Below, one piece after another: positions 24,425 to 32,799 of a stretch of 64,000 nucleotides of DNA. Below the pieces are notes generated by a model. The model had not been told where the DNA came from, made no database searches, and worked only from the letters and a program-made list of their open reading frames with translations. The stretch lies in the NCBI GenBank assembly GCA_037890055.1, contig JBBKBD010000008.1. The stretch is one strand, 5' to 3'. Every line of letters starts with the position of its first letter. The first letter of the stretch is position 1. The stretch comes from Mediannikoviicoccus sp037890055 (lineage in GTDB: Bacteria; Bacillota; Clostridia; Tissierellales; Peptoniphilaceae). A program made the translations under genes and the position numbers.

Positions 24425-26143
24425 TTTATTCTTCTTATATTCATTATATTCTACTTCAGTGTAGTATTTCAAATATCTATCGTTTAATAAAACGCCAAGG
24501 TTAAATAGTATTCCACCAACAATTGCATTTATAAAATAGATTTTTGGTAAGAAGTATAGTGCTAAAAATCCTAAAATCGTTCCAAATCTACTTACAGTCA
24601 TAGCAGCCTTTGTCTTTTGCAATTTTTGAACGTAGAAGTTGTTCTTTAAAATAATGTATCTAAATGTGATGGATATAATAAAAATTAATATTCCAAAAAT
24701 TGGAATAAACAAATTTTCTCTACTTACATAGTAATAGTAAATTCCTTGAAACATTATTATACTTGCAATTATTTGAAGAACTAAACTTAAGTTTCTAAGT
24801 AAATGTAAATTTTTATTTTTTAGTTGCCTTACAATTAATGCAAAGATAAATCCTATTAAAGTTATTACAACCCATCCAAATGAGATGTCATAAAGTGGAA
24901 TGTTGTCACCGGCAAATTTTAATGCACCTTGAACAAATTTCGTATTCTTTAAAGTTTCAGGTAGCACACCAAACACGTCAAACATTGATGCAATGGCAGT
25001 GAACACCAAAGTTATTCTAAACACCATCATGTCATTATTAAATAATTTTGAACATAGCACCAAAATTATCATGGCAATGGAAAGTGGATATAAAAATATA
25101 AGCACTGGTAGTGAAAGTTTTATTATTTGACTTAATCCAACATTTGAAATAACAAATGAAACAAATGCTATGGCAATTGCAATTTTTTTGTAACTAAACT
25201 TTGGAAACATTTTGTTAAACACTTCTGAGCAGGCAGTTATTAGACCTACTGCGGTTTTTAAACATGCCACAGTTACAATGGTTGCAAGAAGAATATGTCC
25301 CATGTTCCCTAAAAAGTATATTGAAATTTCATATAGGGCAATTCCTCCGTTTTCTGCAGGCTGTAATACTCCTAAACTTGTTGCACCCATGTATACAAGT
25401 GAACCATAGATAACAGCCATAAGCACAACTGTAACTATACCTGACTTGATTGTGTACTTAACTATTTCTCCCGGCTCATTAACTCCAATTTGTCTAATTG
25501 AATTTATAACTATAACTGAAAATGCAAGGGCCGCCAAAACGTCCATAGTGTTATATCCTTCAAGAAATCCATTTGAAAATGGAGAGCTTTGATAGCTTTC
25601 CATAACTGGTTGCAAACTAGCATCTCCCATAGGCTTTATAAATGCAAAAATTAAAAGCACAGATAATACCACTAAGAAAATCGGATTTAAAACCTTTCCT
25701 ACATAGGTCATAATCTTATTTGGATTTAAAGACAAAATAAGTGCGATTAAATAAAAAACAAATGTAAAGGCAAGTAAAAATATTGTAGTTTTATCTTCTG
25801 GAATATTACTGCTAATGCCCACTTCAAAAGAAGTTGTGCTAAGTCTTGGAATGGCAAAGAAAGGGCCTATGGTAAGATATAGTCCAATTGTAAATAAGTA
25901 TCCATAAACCTTGCCTATCTTACTGGACATGTCTATTAAGTCTTCTGATTCGCTATAACCAACGGCAAGAACTCCTAAAAAAGGCATTCCAACTGCAGTT
26001 ATTAAAAATCCAATCAATGCGGCTATGTAATTTTTTCCTGCCATTTGTCCCATTAGTACAGGAAATATTAAATTCCCCGCTCCAAAGAAAAGACCAAATA
26101 GCATGGAGCCTATTGCTAAATAACTTTTTAAAGATTTTTTCAT
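24422..26143 (-). CDS. brnQ: Branched-chain amino acid carrier (BrnQ/LIVCS family), long form
   Basis: Sodium-coupled importer for leucine, isoleucine and valine. N-terminal GSMLFGLFFGAGNLIFPVLMG is the family signature and about 12 hydrophobic segments follow. At 573 residues it is about 120 longer than typical BrnQ; the extra C-terminal part (about 440-573) adds four hydrophobic segments and a charged tail (YYTEVEYNEYKKNK). I see no frame break or fusion domain I can name. A good promoter and a terminator flank it, so it is a single-gene unit. Confidence 0.9.
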   Translation of the reverse strand: MKKSLKSYLAIGSMLFGLFFGAGNLIFPVLMGQMAGKNYIAALIGFLITAVGMPFLGVLAVGYSESEDLIDMSSKIGKVYGYLFTIGLYLTIGPFFAIPRLSTTSFEVGISSNIPEDKTTIFLLAFTFVFYLIALILSLNPNKIMTYVGKVLNPIFLVVLSVLLIFAFIKPMGDASLQPVMESYQSSPFSNGFLEGYNTMDVLAALAFSVIVINSIRQIGVNEPGEIVKYTIKSGIVTVVLMAVIYGSLVYMGATSLGVLQPAENGGIALYEISIYFLGNMGHILLATIVTVACLKTAVGLITACSEVFNKMFPKFSYKKIAIAIAFVSFVISNVGLSQIIKLSLPVLIFLYPLSIAMIILVLCSKLFNNDMMVFRITLVFTAIASMFDVFGVLPETLKNTKFVQGALKFAGDNIPLYDISFGWVVITLIGFIFALIVRQLKNKNLHLLRNLSLVLQIIASIIMFQGIYYYYVSRENLFIPIFGILIFIISITFRYIILKNNFYVQKLQKTKAAMTVSRFGTILGFLALYFLPKIYFINAIVGGILFNLGVLLNDRYLKYYTEVEYNEYKKNK

Positions 26144-26174
26144 TATTTCTCCCTTTTTCTCTTAAATTTTTCTA

Positions 26175-26203
26175 ATTATACTATACTTTTTTTGTTTTTC
26201 CAA
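26175..26203 (-). promoter_or_regulatory. brnQ promoter
   Basis: TTGGAA (26203-26198), 17 bases, TATAAT (26180-26175). Confidence 0.7.
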
Positions 26204-26281
26204 TAGCAAAATAATTATAATTTCATTTACTTACAACAAAATTTCTAAGTTAAACTTCTACATTTTATTTTATCACATTAA

Positions 26282-26296
26282 TGAGAATTATTTCGA
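26282..26296. promoter_or_regulatory. Fur-box-like site upstream of the DUF4430/ECF pair
   Basis: TGAGAATTATTTCGA matches 11 of the 14 fixed positions of TGATAATNATTATCA by eye; a second GATAA-AA-TTATC arm pair lies at 26312-26323. It sits 55-69 bases before the ATG at 26351. Iron control is a hypothesis. Confidence 0.35.
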
Positions 26297-26350
26297 TAAT
26301 ATCTTTGAATATGATAAAATTATCTTATCAATATTAGAAAGGATAGAGCA

Positions 26351-26743
26351 ATGAAAAAAAGATTTTTAAATCTACTTTTGTTATTAGTAGTAGCAATTAC
26401 ATTTGTAGGATGTAAAAACAACTCTAACGCTGACTCAACAACTTCAAGTGAGTATAGTTTAAAGGCTACCATAGAGCTAATTGAAGATGGAGAGAGTTTT
26501 AAAAAAGAAACCTTGAACTTTAATGAAGGGGAAAAACTTCTTGATGTTATGAAAAGAAATTTAGAAGTTGAAGAAAAAGATGGCTTTATTACATCAATTG
26601 ACGGTCATATGCAAGACGAAGACTCAAAAAAGTATTGGTTATATACCGTTAACGGTGAAATGGCAGAAGTTGGAGCAAATCAGTTTGAACTTCGCGACAG
26701 AGATGAAGTTGTTTTCACATTGGAAGTATTGGATAATGAATAA
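26351..26743 (+). CDS. DUF4430 lipoprotein
   Basis: 130-residue lipoprotein, lipidated at C21 (FVGC). The mature part fits the DUF4430 domain, which resembles the C-terminal domain of transcobalamin/intrinsic factor: FNEGEKLLDVMKRNLEVE, GFITSIDGH, KYWLYTVNG and VGANQFELRDRDEVVFTLE. It overlaps the ECF S component start by eight bases, so the two proteins probably act together, with the lipoprotein presenting a ligand (a corrinoid is the usual guess) to the S component. No cobalamin riboswitch precedes it. Confidence 0.85.
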   Translation: MKKRFLNLLLLLVVAITFVGCKNNSNADSTTSSEYSLKATIELIEDGESFKKETLNFNEGEKLLDVMKRNLEVEEKDGFITSIDGHMQDEDSKKYWLYTVNGEMAEVGANQFELRDRDEVVFTLEVLDNE

Positions 26744-27239
26744 TAAGAGAATAGCCCTGTTGTCAATTTTAACGGGAGCCACTGTCCTTGGACGGATTGT
26801 AATGGCTCCCGTTCCAAATGTGCAGCCAGTAACTGTAATCTTAATTTTTTTATCTATTTACATGGGCCTTACAAACGCCTTAATAGTTAATTGCCTTGTA
26901 ATGTTCATTTCAAATATGTATCTTGGTTTTGGTCCATGGACCTTTTATCAAATCCTATCTTACAGCATAATAATATTTCTTTCCTTTTTTCTTTCTAAAA
27001 TAAAAAAATTTAAAGATTCAACGCTACTTCAAACTGTCTTTGCAGCTTTTAGTGGAATTTTTTATGGATTTATCATTTCAATATTTACTGCCGCCATGTT
27101 TTCCAAGACATCAAACTTTTTTGTGTACTATTTAAATGGATTATACTTTGACATAATGCATGGAGTTGGAAATGCAGTACTATACGTATTACTTATACCT
27201 CCACTTAAAATAGCTTTGGAAAAATATAAGAAACTTTGA
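26736..27239 (+). CDS. ECF transporter S component (partner of DUF4430 lipoprotein)
   Basis: 167-residue membrane protein with five to six hydrophobic segments: LLSILTGATVLGRIVMAPVPNVQPVTVIL, a loop GFGPWTFYQILSYS, and DIMHGVGNAVLYVLL, all typical of ECF-type S components. Start ATG 26736 lies inside the end of the lipoprotein gene; a longer frame back to 26568 only reads that gene out of frame. The energising EcfAAT module must lie elsewhere. Substrate unknown; a cobalamin-like compound is inferred from the neighbour. Confidence 0.85.
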   Translation: MNNKRIALLSILTGATVLGRIVMAPVPNVQPVTVILIFLSIYMGLTNALIVNCLVMFISNMYLGFGPWTFYQILSYSIIIFLSFFLSKIKKFKDSTLLQTVFAAFSGIFYGFIISIFTAAMFSKTSNFFVYYLNGLYFDIMHGVGNAVLYVLLIPPLKIALEKYKKL

Positions 27240-27264
27240 CTTTCTTTGACCTACCTGTTATAAT
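27236..27264 (+). promoter_or_regulatory. hsp20 promoter
   Basis: TTGACT (27236-27241), 17 bases, TATAAT (27259-27264). The -35 contains the stop codon of the preceding gene. No CIRCE element or CtsR-type repeat is visible. Confidence 0.8.
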
Positions 27265-27302
27265 AATTATAGGCAATAGAAATCTGCAAAGGAGATGATA
27301 TT

Positions 27303-27740
27303 ATGTTTAAAAAAATTTCACCAAGAAGATCAAGCCCACTACAAGGTCAATTTAAAGATCTATATGGTATGATGGATGATTTTTTCACTGAAAATATCAA
27401 TTTATCAGCTAACACAAACTTTAAAGTAGATGTAAGAGAATTAGAAGATTCATATTTAGTAGAAGCAGAATTGCCTGGATTTAAAAAGGATGAAATAAAG
27501 ATTTCATTTAAGAATGGAGAACTTACTATTGACGCTGAAAAGAAGGAAGAGTCAGAAGAGTCTTCCAAAGATAAAAACTATGTTCACAGAGAGATGAGAT
27601 ATAGTTCTATGTCAAGAACACTATACTTTGAAAATGTAGAAAAAGAAGGTCTAAAGGCAAAGTTAAATGACGGAATACTTGAAGTAAAAGTTCCAAAGAC
27701 CAATTCAAAAAGTGAAGATGACTATATCAATATAGACTAA
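27303..27740 (+). CDS. Hsp20 / alpha-crystallin small heat-shock protein
   Basis: 145-residue ATP-independent holdase. The alpha-crystallin domain covers residues about 40-140: FKVDVRELEDSYLVEAELPGFKKDEIKISF, and the closing AKLNDGILEVKVPK motif. AAAGGAG lies seven bases before the ATG. It has its own promoter and terminator. Confidence 0.95.
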   Translation: MFKKISPRRSSPLQGQFKDLYGMMDDFFTENINLSANTNFKVDVRELEDSYLVEAELPGFKKDEIKISFKNGELTIDAEKKEESEESSKDKNYVHREMRYSSMSRTLYFENVEKEGLKAKLNDGILEVKVPKTNSKSEDDYINID

Positions 27741-27748
27741 GAAATACC

Positions 27749-27777
27749 AAAAGGGATAGCCGAAGCTGTCCCTTTTA
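27749..27777. terminator. Bidirectional terminator hsp20/ccdA
   Basis: AAAAGGGATAGC / GCTGTCCCTTTT with CGAA loop between convergent genes; the ccdA stop at 27775 lies in its 3' arm. Confidence 0.88.
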
Positions 27778-28467
27778 AAATGCATTCCAAAACATATAAA
27801 AACCTATTAGTAGTACTAAAAACCCTAAAATATTATTTAATACATTTCCCACCTTTGAATAGGTTTCACTATTTTTCAACTTTTTTACATATCCCACTGA
27901 AGTTCCAGAAAGGATTATTAAGAAACTATGTCCCAGGGAATACATAAGCATCAAAAATATTCCCCAGAGAATATTTCCTGTTCCCGAAAGGATTCCTAAA
28001 AGCGCAACTAGTACTGGAGTTGAGCATGGTGACGAAAAAAATCCTCCAACAATTCCCGCAAGAAATGCACCGATGCTTCCCCTCTTCTTGTCCTTCATCA
28101 TAAGTTTTTTTGATGGGATAAAGTTATAGATGCCCCAGGTCTGTAGCGCCATTAAAATCATTAGCACTCCAAGGATGATATACCATGTTCTCGAAGTGTT
28201 TCCAATTAATTTTCCCGCTAACATTGCAACAACGGAAAGACTTACAAAGGTCAGCGCCATTCCAATTGCAAATAGCACCGAATATTTGAAAGCCCTCTTG
28301 GTGTCCCTCTCTTCAAGGCCTGAGACATAGGAAATTATAAGGGGAACCATGGAAAGGCTACAAGGTGTCAGGGAAGTTAAAATCCCCGCCACAATTGCAA
28401 GTACCGGCGCTATCCACACATTGTCCCCTATGACCTGTGCAATTTGACTAAGCCAATTTTGAATCAT
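27775..28467 (-). CDS. ccdA: CcdA-type thiol:disulfide transmembrane electron carrier
   Basis: 230-residue DsbD-like membrane protein with six helices. The two redox cysteines appear in LTSLTPCSLSMVPL (helix 1) and GGFFSSPCSTPVLVALLG (helix 4). It passes electrons from cytosolic thioredoxin to outside proteins. The next gene upstream is a membrane-anchored thioredoxin-like protein sharing one base with it, its evident partner. Confidence 0.93.
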   Translation of the reverse strand: MIQNWLSQIAQVIGDNVWIAPVLAIVAGILTSLTPCSLSMVPLIISYVSGLEERDTKRAFKYSVLFAIGMALTFVSLSVVAMLAGKLIGNTSRTWYIILGVLMILMALQTWGIYNFIPSKKLMMKDKKRGSIGAFLAGIVGGFFSSPCSTPVLVALLGILSGTGNILWGIFLMLMYSLGHSFLIILSGTSVGYVKKLKNSETYSKVGNVLNNILGFLVLLIGFYMFWNAF

Positions 28468-29036
28468 TACTCTTCAACTCCCATTTCCTTTACAATTTCA
28501 AGTAGCTGTTCTTCATTTAAGAAGCCTTGATGAATTGTAAACATAGGTTTTTTTGTTACCTTGTGATTGTACATTTGAAGTTGATACTTCTCCCTTAGTT
28601 CCTTACTAGGTTCAAAAGGAGTTCCATCGGCGTTATAAAATATTTGCGTTGGTATAACTTGAATTGGAGCTTCCTTTGCCGCATCTGGATTGTCGTCAAT
28701 GTCCACATACTTTACAAATGCCTTCCCCACCATCTTCTCATGAAACTTTTTGTACTCTGGCTTCATCATCCTACATGGTGGGCATGTCTCTGAGCCATAG
28801 TCAATTACCGCAGGAAGACCTACCTTTGCATACTCTTCAAGCTTTGGAAGACCACTTTCTATGTCCAGTGAGAAGTCTCCATCTGCATCTGAATTCGCCA
28901 TTTCAGTTGAACTAACATTTGTTTCATTAACAGAAGATGTCTTTAATTTCTCCTTATTCTTAACAAAGTACATTCCTGCAAGTGCAAGCACTATTAAAGC
29001 AGGAAGTACAATCTTCATTGTTTTATTGTTCTTCAT
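28467..29036 (-). CDS. Membrane-anchored thioredoxin-like protein
   Basis: 189 residues with an N-terminal signal anchor (about 8-25), a serine-rich linker and a thioredoxin domain. The active site is CPPC at 85-88 (GSETCPPCRMMKP) and the cis-proline is in IQVIPTQIFYNADG. CPPC is unusual compared with CGPC and is seen in several DsbD-linked reductases. It is probably reduced by CcdA and acts on exported proteins. Confidence 0.9.
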   Translation of the reverse strand: MKNNKTMKIVLPALIVLALAGMYFVKNKEKLKTSSVNETNVSSTEMANSDADGDFSLDIESGLPKLEEYAKVGLPAVIDYGSETCPPCRMMKPEYKKFHEKMVGKAFVKYVDIDDNPDAAKEAPIQVIPTQIFYNADGTPFEPSKELREKYQLQMYNHKVTKKPMFTIHQGFLNEEQLLEIVKEMGVEE

Positions 29037-29088
29037 ATTTACCTCCTAAATTAATAATACCCTTGTTAGCATATGGAAAACATAGGAA

Positions 29089-29116
29089 ATAAAAAGACCC
29101 CAAGTTAGACTTAGGG
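29089..29116 (-). terminator. Terminator after the exported unknown protein
   Basis: CCCTAAGT / ACTTGGGG around TCT, with T-rich tail TCTTTTTATTT on the minus strand. Confidence 0.65.
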
Positions 29117-29153
29117 CATTCATATGGTTTGTATTTAAGAGGGTGGATTATAT

Positions 29154-29957
29154 TTAAGGTGTCTCACAATCTTCATCCAAGCTCATTGCAGGAGGAGCTG
29201 TTAATCCTTCTCTTATATTTGCAAGGTTATGAAGTTGTGCTTTCCTTAATTCTTCTAAAGAATTATAAATGGTTTCTTCTGGTTCTTCTTCCGTTTCATC
29301 ATCTGACTTAACCGGGGATATACCCTTAGGCTCGGATCCGTTTAAATAAGTTGTTGTCTTTGAGCTTAACTTTTCTGATGGTTTTAAACTTTCTTTGAGT
29401 GGCTTTATCATTTCCATTTCTTTATTTAATCTAAAGGATATTCCATCATTAAGACCATATAAATCTGTTACATAGAGTTTTCCATTATCATTTTCCACAG
29501 TAATGATTATGCTACGGTTCATACCTTGAGAACTCTTTTCAGGGTCTGTTGACTCCGCTTTGCTTCCACTGGTTTCCCAAATTTCATCAAAGGTAAGTTC
29601 AACTCTGTAAAGGTTTTTATATTTTTCCTTTAACTTCACATTATTAAACTTATGTTCAAAAAGTGTTATCTCAAGACCGTTATTTTTAAAATCTCTAACT
29701 GTTGAATGGTCTACTGCATTTCTAACTTCCATTTCAGTATTAAAAAGCTCGTTGCCTGGTTTTAAATACTTTTCTTCAATGTCTTTGTAGTCCATTGGTT
29801 TTAAAGTCTTATAGGTTTCATCTGCAAATTCCTTTGCAAAACTTAACACTTCAGACTCTATGGCTTTGTCCTTCTTTTCACTTTGCTTTGCATATGCCAT
29901 ATATCCAAGAGGAATTATTAAGCATATGGCCAACAAAATCGCCAATACTTTTTTCAT
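29154..29957 (-). CDS. Exported protein of unknown function
   Basis: 267 residues from ATG 29957 (AAAGG six bases upstream; an ATG at 29981 lacks a ribosome site). A signal peptide ends near MAYA-KQ. The mature protein has a lysine/glutamate-rich alpha/beta part (NGLEITLFEHKFNNVKLKEKYKNLYRVELTF region) that resembles small extracellular accumulation domains, then a Ser/Thr/Asp/Glu-rich disordered stretch and a tail with MSLDEDCETP. I do not recognise a family. It stands alone with a WalR-type direct repeat upstream, which hints at an envelope role. Confidence 0.75.
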   Translation of the reverse strand: MKKVLAILLAICLIIPLGYMAYAKQSEKKDKAIESEVLSFAKEFADETYKTLKPMDYKDIEEKYLKPGNELFNTEMEVRNAVDHSTVRDFKNNGLEITLFEHKFNNVKLKEKYKNLYRVELTFDEIWETSGSKAESTDPEKSSQGMNRSIIITVENDNGKLYVTDLYGLNDGISFRLNKEMEMIKPLKESLKPSEKLSSKTTTYLNGSEPKGISPVKSDDETEEEPEETIYNSLEELRKAQLHNLANIREGLTAPPAMSLDEDCETP

Positions 29958-30039
29958 TTTTAACCTTTCTACCACCCTCATCTTTAGTTTATATCACTAA
30001 TAATTAAAATGATATAGCTTAAATCAATCTTAGGAATTT

Positions 30040-30056
30040 TGTAATGATTTTGTAAT
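30040..30056 (+). promoter_or_regulatory. WalR-box-like direct repeat upstream of the exported protein
   Basis: TGTAAT (30040-30045), five bases, TGTAAT (30051-30056): a perfect TGTWAH-N5-TGTWAH, but pointing away from the exported-protein gene. It is about 84 bases before that gene's start. Confidence 0.45.
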
Positions 30057-30060
30057 AATT

Positions 30061-30089
30061 AAAAAAGAGATACCTCTAGGATATCTCTC
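30061..30089 (-). terminator. suf operon terminator
   Basis: GAGATA / TATCTC arms around CCTAGAGG with a minus-strand T-run; the sufU stop codon at 30076-30078 lies in the loop. Confidence 0.8.
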
Positions 30090-30519
30090 CTTGTTCGTCT
30101 ATTGCATTTTTAAGTGTATGCCATGCAAGCACTGCACATTTTACCCTTGCAGGCATTGTCGAAATGTTTTTAAACACATAGCCCTCTTCAAGTTCTTCTT
30201 CTAACTTTTCGTCGTCTGTCTCTTCTCCTCTAATCATCTTAAGGAAAAGATCAAGCTTTTCATAGGCCTCTTCAACTTTAAGTCCTCTTATTTGGTCACA
30301 CATGATTGAAGTGGAGGCTTGGCTTATGGCACAACCTATTCCAGTGTAAGCAATGTCCTTTACCACACCGTCTTCTATGTCGACTCTAAGGGTTATGTCA
30401 TCACCACAGCTTGGGTTATGTCCCCTCTCCTCCATGGTGTAGGGATCTAACACCCTCTTATTGCTCTTGTCTTGGCTATGTTCAAGTATTACTTGTGAAT
30501 AAAGTTCGTTAAGATCCAA
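30076..30519 (-). CDS. sufU: SufU, zinc-dependent sulfur acceptor
   Basis: 147-residue IscU-like protein of the Gram-positive SUF system that takes sulfur from SufS. Zinc ligands are seen as C38 and D40 (NPSCGDD), C63 (GIGCAISQAS) and C128 (VKCAVLAWHTL); the 18-21 residue insertion between C63 and C128 that marks SufU over IscU is present. Last gene of sufCBDSU, overlapping sufS by 11 bases. Confidence 0.95.
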   Translation of the reverse strand: MDLNELYSQVILEHSQDKSNKRVLDPYTMEERGHNPSCGDDITLRVDIEDGVVKDIAYTGIGCAISQASTSIMCDQIRGLKVEEAYEKLDLFLKMIRGEETDDEKLEEELEEGYVFKNISTMPARVKCAVLAWHTLKNAIDEQGEIS

Positions 30520-31732
30520 ATCCCATTACCCCCCTTACGGTTTTAAGTTTTTCTATAAAGTATTTTGCCTCTTCCAAATCGTTATAGAAATATGGACTAA
30601 CTCTATTTGATGCAGGTATTCCCAAATATTTTCCCAGTGGTTGAGCACAGTGATGTCCTGACCTTATGGCGATGCCATATGAATCTAAAATTGTTGCAAC
30701 ATCGTGGGGATGTACATCGTCAATTGTAAATGTAATAACCCCTTGTCTCTTACTTGGGTCCTTGGTACCAACAATATTTATATGTGGAACTTTTTGCATC
30801 TCTTCAACTAGGTACTCCATCATTTCACCATTGTGTTCTTCTATATAATCAAAACCCACATTATTTAAATAATCTATGGCAGCCTTTAGTGAAACGGCTC
30901 CTTCAACATTTTGAGTTCCAGCTTCAAACTTGGTTGCTCCTGATGCAAATGTGGTTGTTTGCTCTTCCACATACTCAATCATGTCGCCACCAGATAAAAA
31001 TGGTTCCATTTTATCAAGCATTTCTGATTTTGCGTATAGAACGCCAATTCCCATTGATGAAAGCATCTTGTGACCTGAAAAAGTATAGAAGTCACAGTCA
31101 AGTTTTGTAACGTCAACTGGAATATGTGGTACCGCTTGAGCTCCGTCAATTACTGTAACTGCTCCCACTTCTTTTGCAAGTTTCATCAACTTTTCAACTG
31201 GTGCAATGGTCCCAAGAACATTTGAAACATGATTGAATGCAACAACTTTTGTATTTTTATCAATCTTTTTAAAGTCCTCTTCCAAGTACTCTCCAGTTTC
31301 TTTGTCAATATAGATATATTCAAGTTTCGCTCCAGTCTTTTGACAAACCCTTTGCCATGGAACGATATTTGAATGATGTTCTGCAATTGTTATAACAATT
31401 TTGTCTCCCTCTTTAAGGAACTTTTCTCCATATGACCTAGCAACTAGGTTTAGTGCTTCTGAGCCATTTTTAGTGTACACAATTTCATCACTTGACTTTG
31501 CGCCAATAAACTTTACCACCGTTTCCTTTGATTCTTCATATTCTCTCGTAGAATCAATTGAAAGCACATGGGCTGCCCTATGAGGGTTACCGTTGTATTT
31601 TTTATTGTATGTTTCAACTGCATTTAAAACTTGAAGTGGCCTTTGGGAAGTTGCCGCATTGTCAAAGTAAACAATGGGCCTTCCTTTAACCTGTCTATTT
31701 AAAATCGGAAAATCTTTTTTGTATCTATTCAT
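30509..31732 (-). CDS. sufS: Cysteine desulfurase SufS
   Basis: Group II PLP enzyme, 407 residues, that releases sulfur from cysteine to SufU. The PLP lysine is K222 (FSGHKMLSSMG) and the persulfide cysteine is C362 (RSGHHCAQPLG), on the short loop typical of group II. Start shares one base with the sufD stop. Confidence 0.96.
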   Translation of the reverse strand: MNRYKKDFPILNRQVKGRPIVYFDNAATSQRPLQVLNAVETYNKKYNGNPHRAAHVLSIDSTREYEESKETVVKFIGAKSSDEIVYTKNGSEALNLVARSYGEKFLKEGDKIVITIAEHHSNIVPWQRVCQKTGAKLEYIYIDKETGEYLEEDFKKIDKNTKVVAFNHVSNVLGTIAPVEKLMKLAKEVGAVTVIDGAQAVPHIPVDVTKLDCDFYTFSGHKMLSSMGIGVLYAKSEMLDKMEPFLSGGDMIEYVEEQTTTFASGATKFEAGTQNVEGAVSLKAAIDYLNNVGFDYIEEHNGEMMEYLVEEMQKVPHINIVGTKDPSKRQGVITFTIDDVHPHDVATILDSYGIAIRSGHHCAQPLGKYLGIPASNRVSPYFYNDLEEAKYFIEKLKTVRGVMGFGS

Positions 31733-32790
31733 TAAATCATCTCCAACTTTGCATCTAATGAGGTGATAATAAAACTTCTAAGTTCTTCATCTTCAATTCT
31801 GTCGATAACGCTTGAGAATGAACCTTCTACAATCATCTTCTTCGCTTCCATTTCAGTAAAGCCCCTACTCATAATATAGAATAGTATTGTCTCGTCAACC
31901 TGTCCTGCTGATGCGGCGTGGTTTCCTGCAACGTCATCTTCTCCTGCAAGAAGTATTGGAATTGCAAATGATTTAACTTTGTCATTTAGAAGAATTACAT
32001 TTTCTGCTTCGTCACCTTCAGCGCCCTTACATCCCTTAACAAAGTCTAAAGTACCTCTAAAGTATTTCTTTGCATTATCCTTTAGCGCACCTTTTACTTG
32101 GTAGTTTCCATTTGTGTTCTTACCAATGAATTTGATGTCATTATAAAGGTCTGTTAAAGAATTTCCTTCGCCGATGTAGATACAGTTAATTTCCGCATGG
32201 GACTCGTCTCCCTTTAGGTCTGAAACATAGTGATAAAGTGTTTCTTCTCCTTCAAGGTTTACAATAAGATAATTCAAATATGCATCTTCTAAAAGTTCTG
32301 TATATCTATGTTCAATATGTCTCTTTGTCTTTTGTCTTTGTACCTTAACAATATTTATTTTAGAGTCACGTTCTCCATGAACCCTTGTTAGTATATTTGT
32401 ATATCCGTCTTCTTCTTCGCCTCTGAAATCAAGAGTTAAGTTAATTGTGCTGCCCTCTTTCGCATAAATGGAAAGGTCTGAAATAATATTTTTGTTATCT
32501 TTGTCCATTGCAAAATCCAAGTACACATCTATAACTTCATTTTCTTTTGCAACGATATATTTATTAAAGTTTGCCTCTTCCATAGCTTCCTTTAAAGACT
32601 CTTTGCTTGCACCTACAAAGGTTTGGGGAATTTTAATTTCATTTTCAATTGAATCGCTTAAAAATTCTTCTCCCTTTTTAATAGGATTTAATTTATATTC
32701 TTTTATATCTTTATTTAAGTCTTCAAGTGTTACAGAGTTTGCCTTTGTCCATCTAAAAGTTAAGACTGGAAGTTCGTTATAAATTGTCAT
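31732..32790 (-). CDS. sufD: Fe-S assembly scaffold subunit SufD
   Basis: 352-residue beta-helix protein, partner of SufB. The C-terminal GNHAASAGQVDETILFYIMSRGFTEMEAKKMIVEG region is the family hallmark, and the histidine of GNHAAS corresponds to the cluster-ligand position. RBS AGGAGG. Nine-base gap after sufB. Confidence 0.93.
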   Translation of the reverse strand: MTIYNELPVLTFRWTKANSVTLEDLNKDIKEYKLNPIKKGEEFLSDSIENEIKIPQTFVGASKESLKEAMEEANFNKYIVAKENEVIDVYLDFAMDKDNKNIISDLSIYAKEGSTINLTLDFRGEEEDGYTNILTRVHGERDSKINIVKVQRQKTKRHIEHRYTELLEDAYLNYLIVNLEGEETLYHYVSDLKGDESHAEINCIYIGEGNSLTDLYNDIKFIGKNTNGNYQVKGALKDNAKKYFRGTLDFVKGCKGAEGDEAENVILLNDKVKSFAIPILLAGEDDVAGNHAASAGQVDETILFYIMSRGFTEMEAKKMIVEGSFSSVIDRIEDEELRSFIITSLDAKLEMI

Positions 32791-32799
32791 ATTTCCCTC

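Noticed and set aside
26144..26350. Cobalamin riboswitch before the DUF4430/ECF pair
   Set aside because: No B12-box sequence and the leader after the likely promoter is too short.
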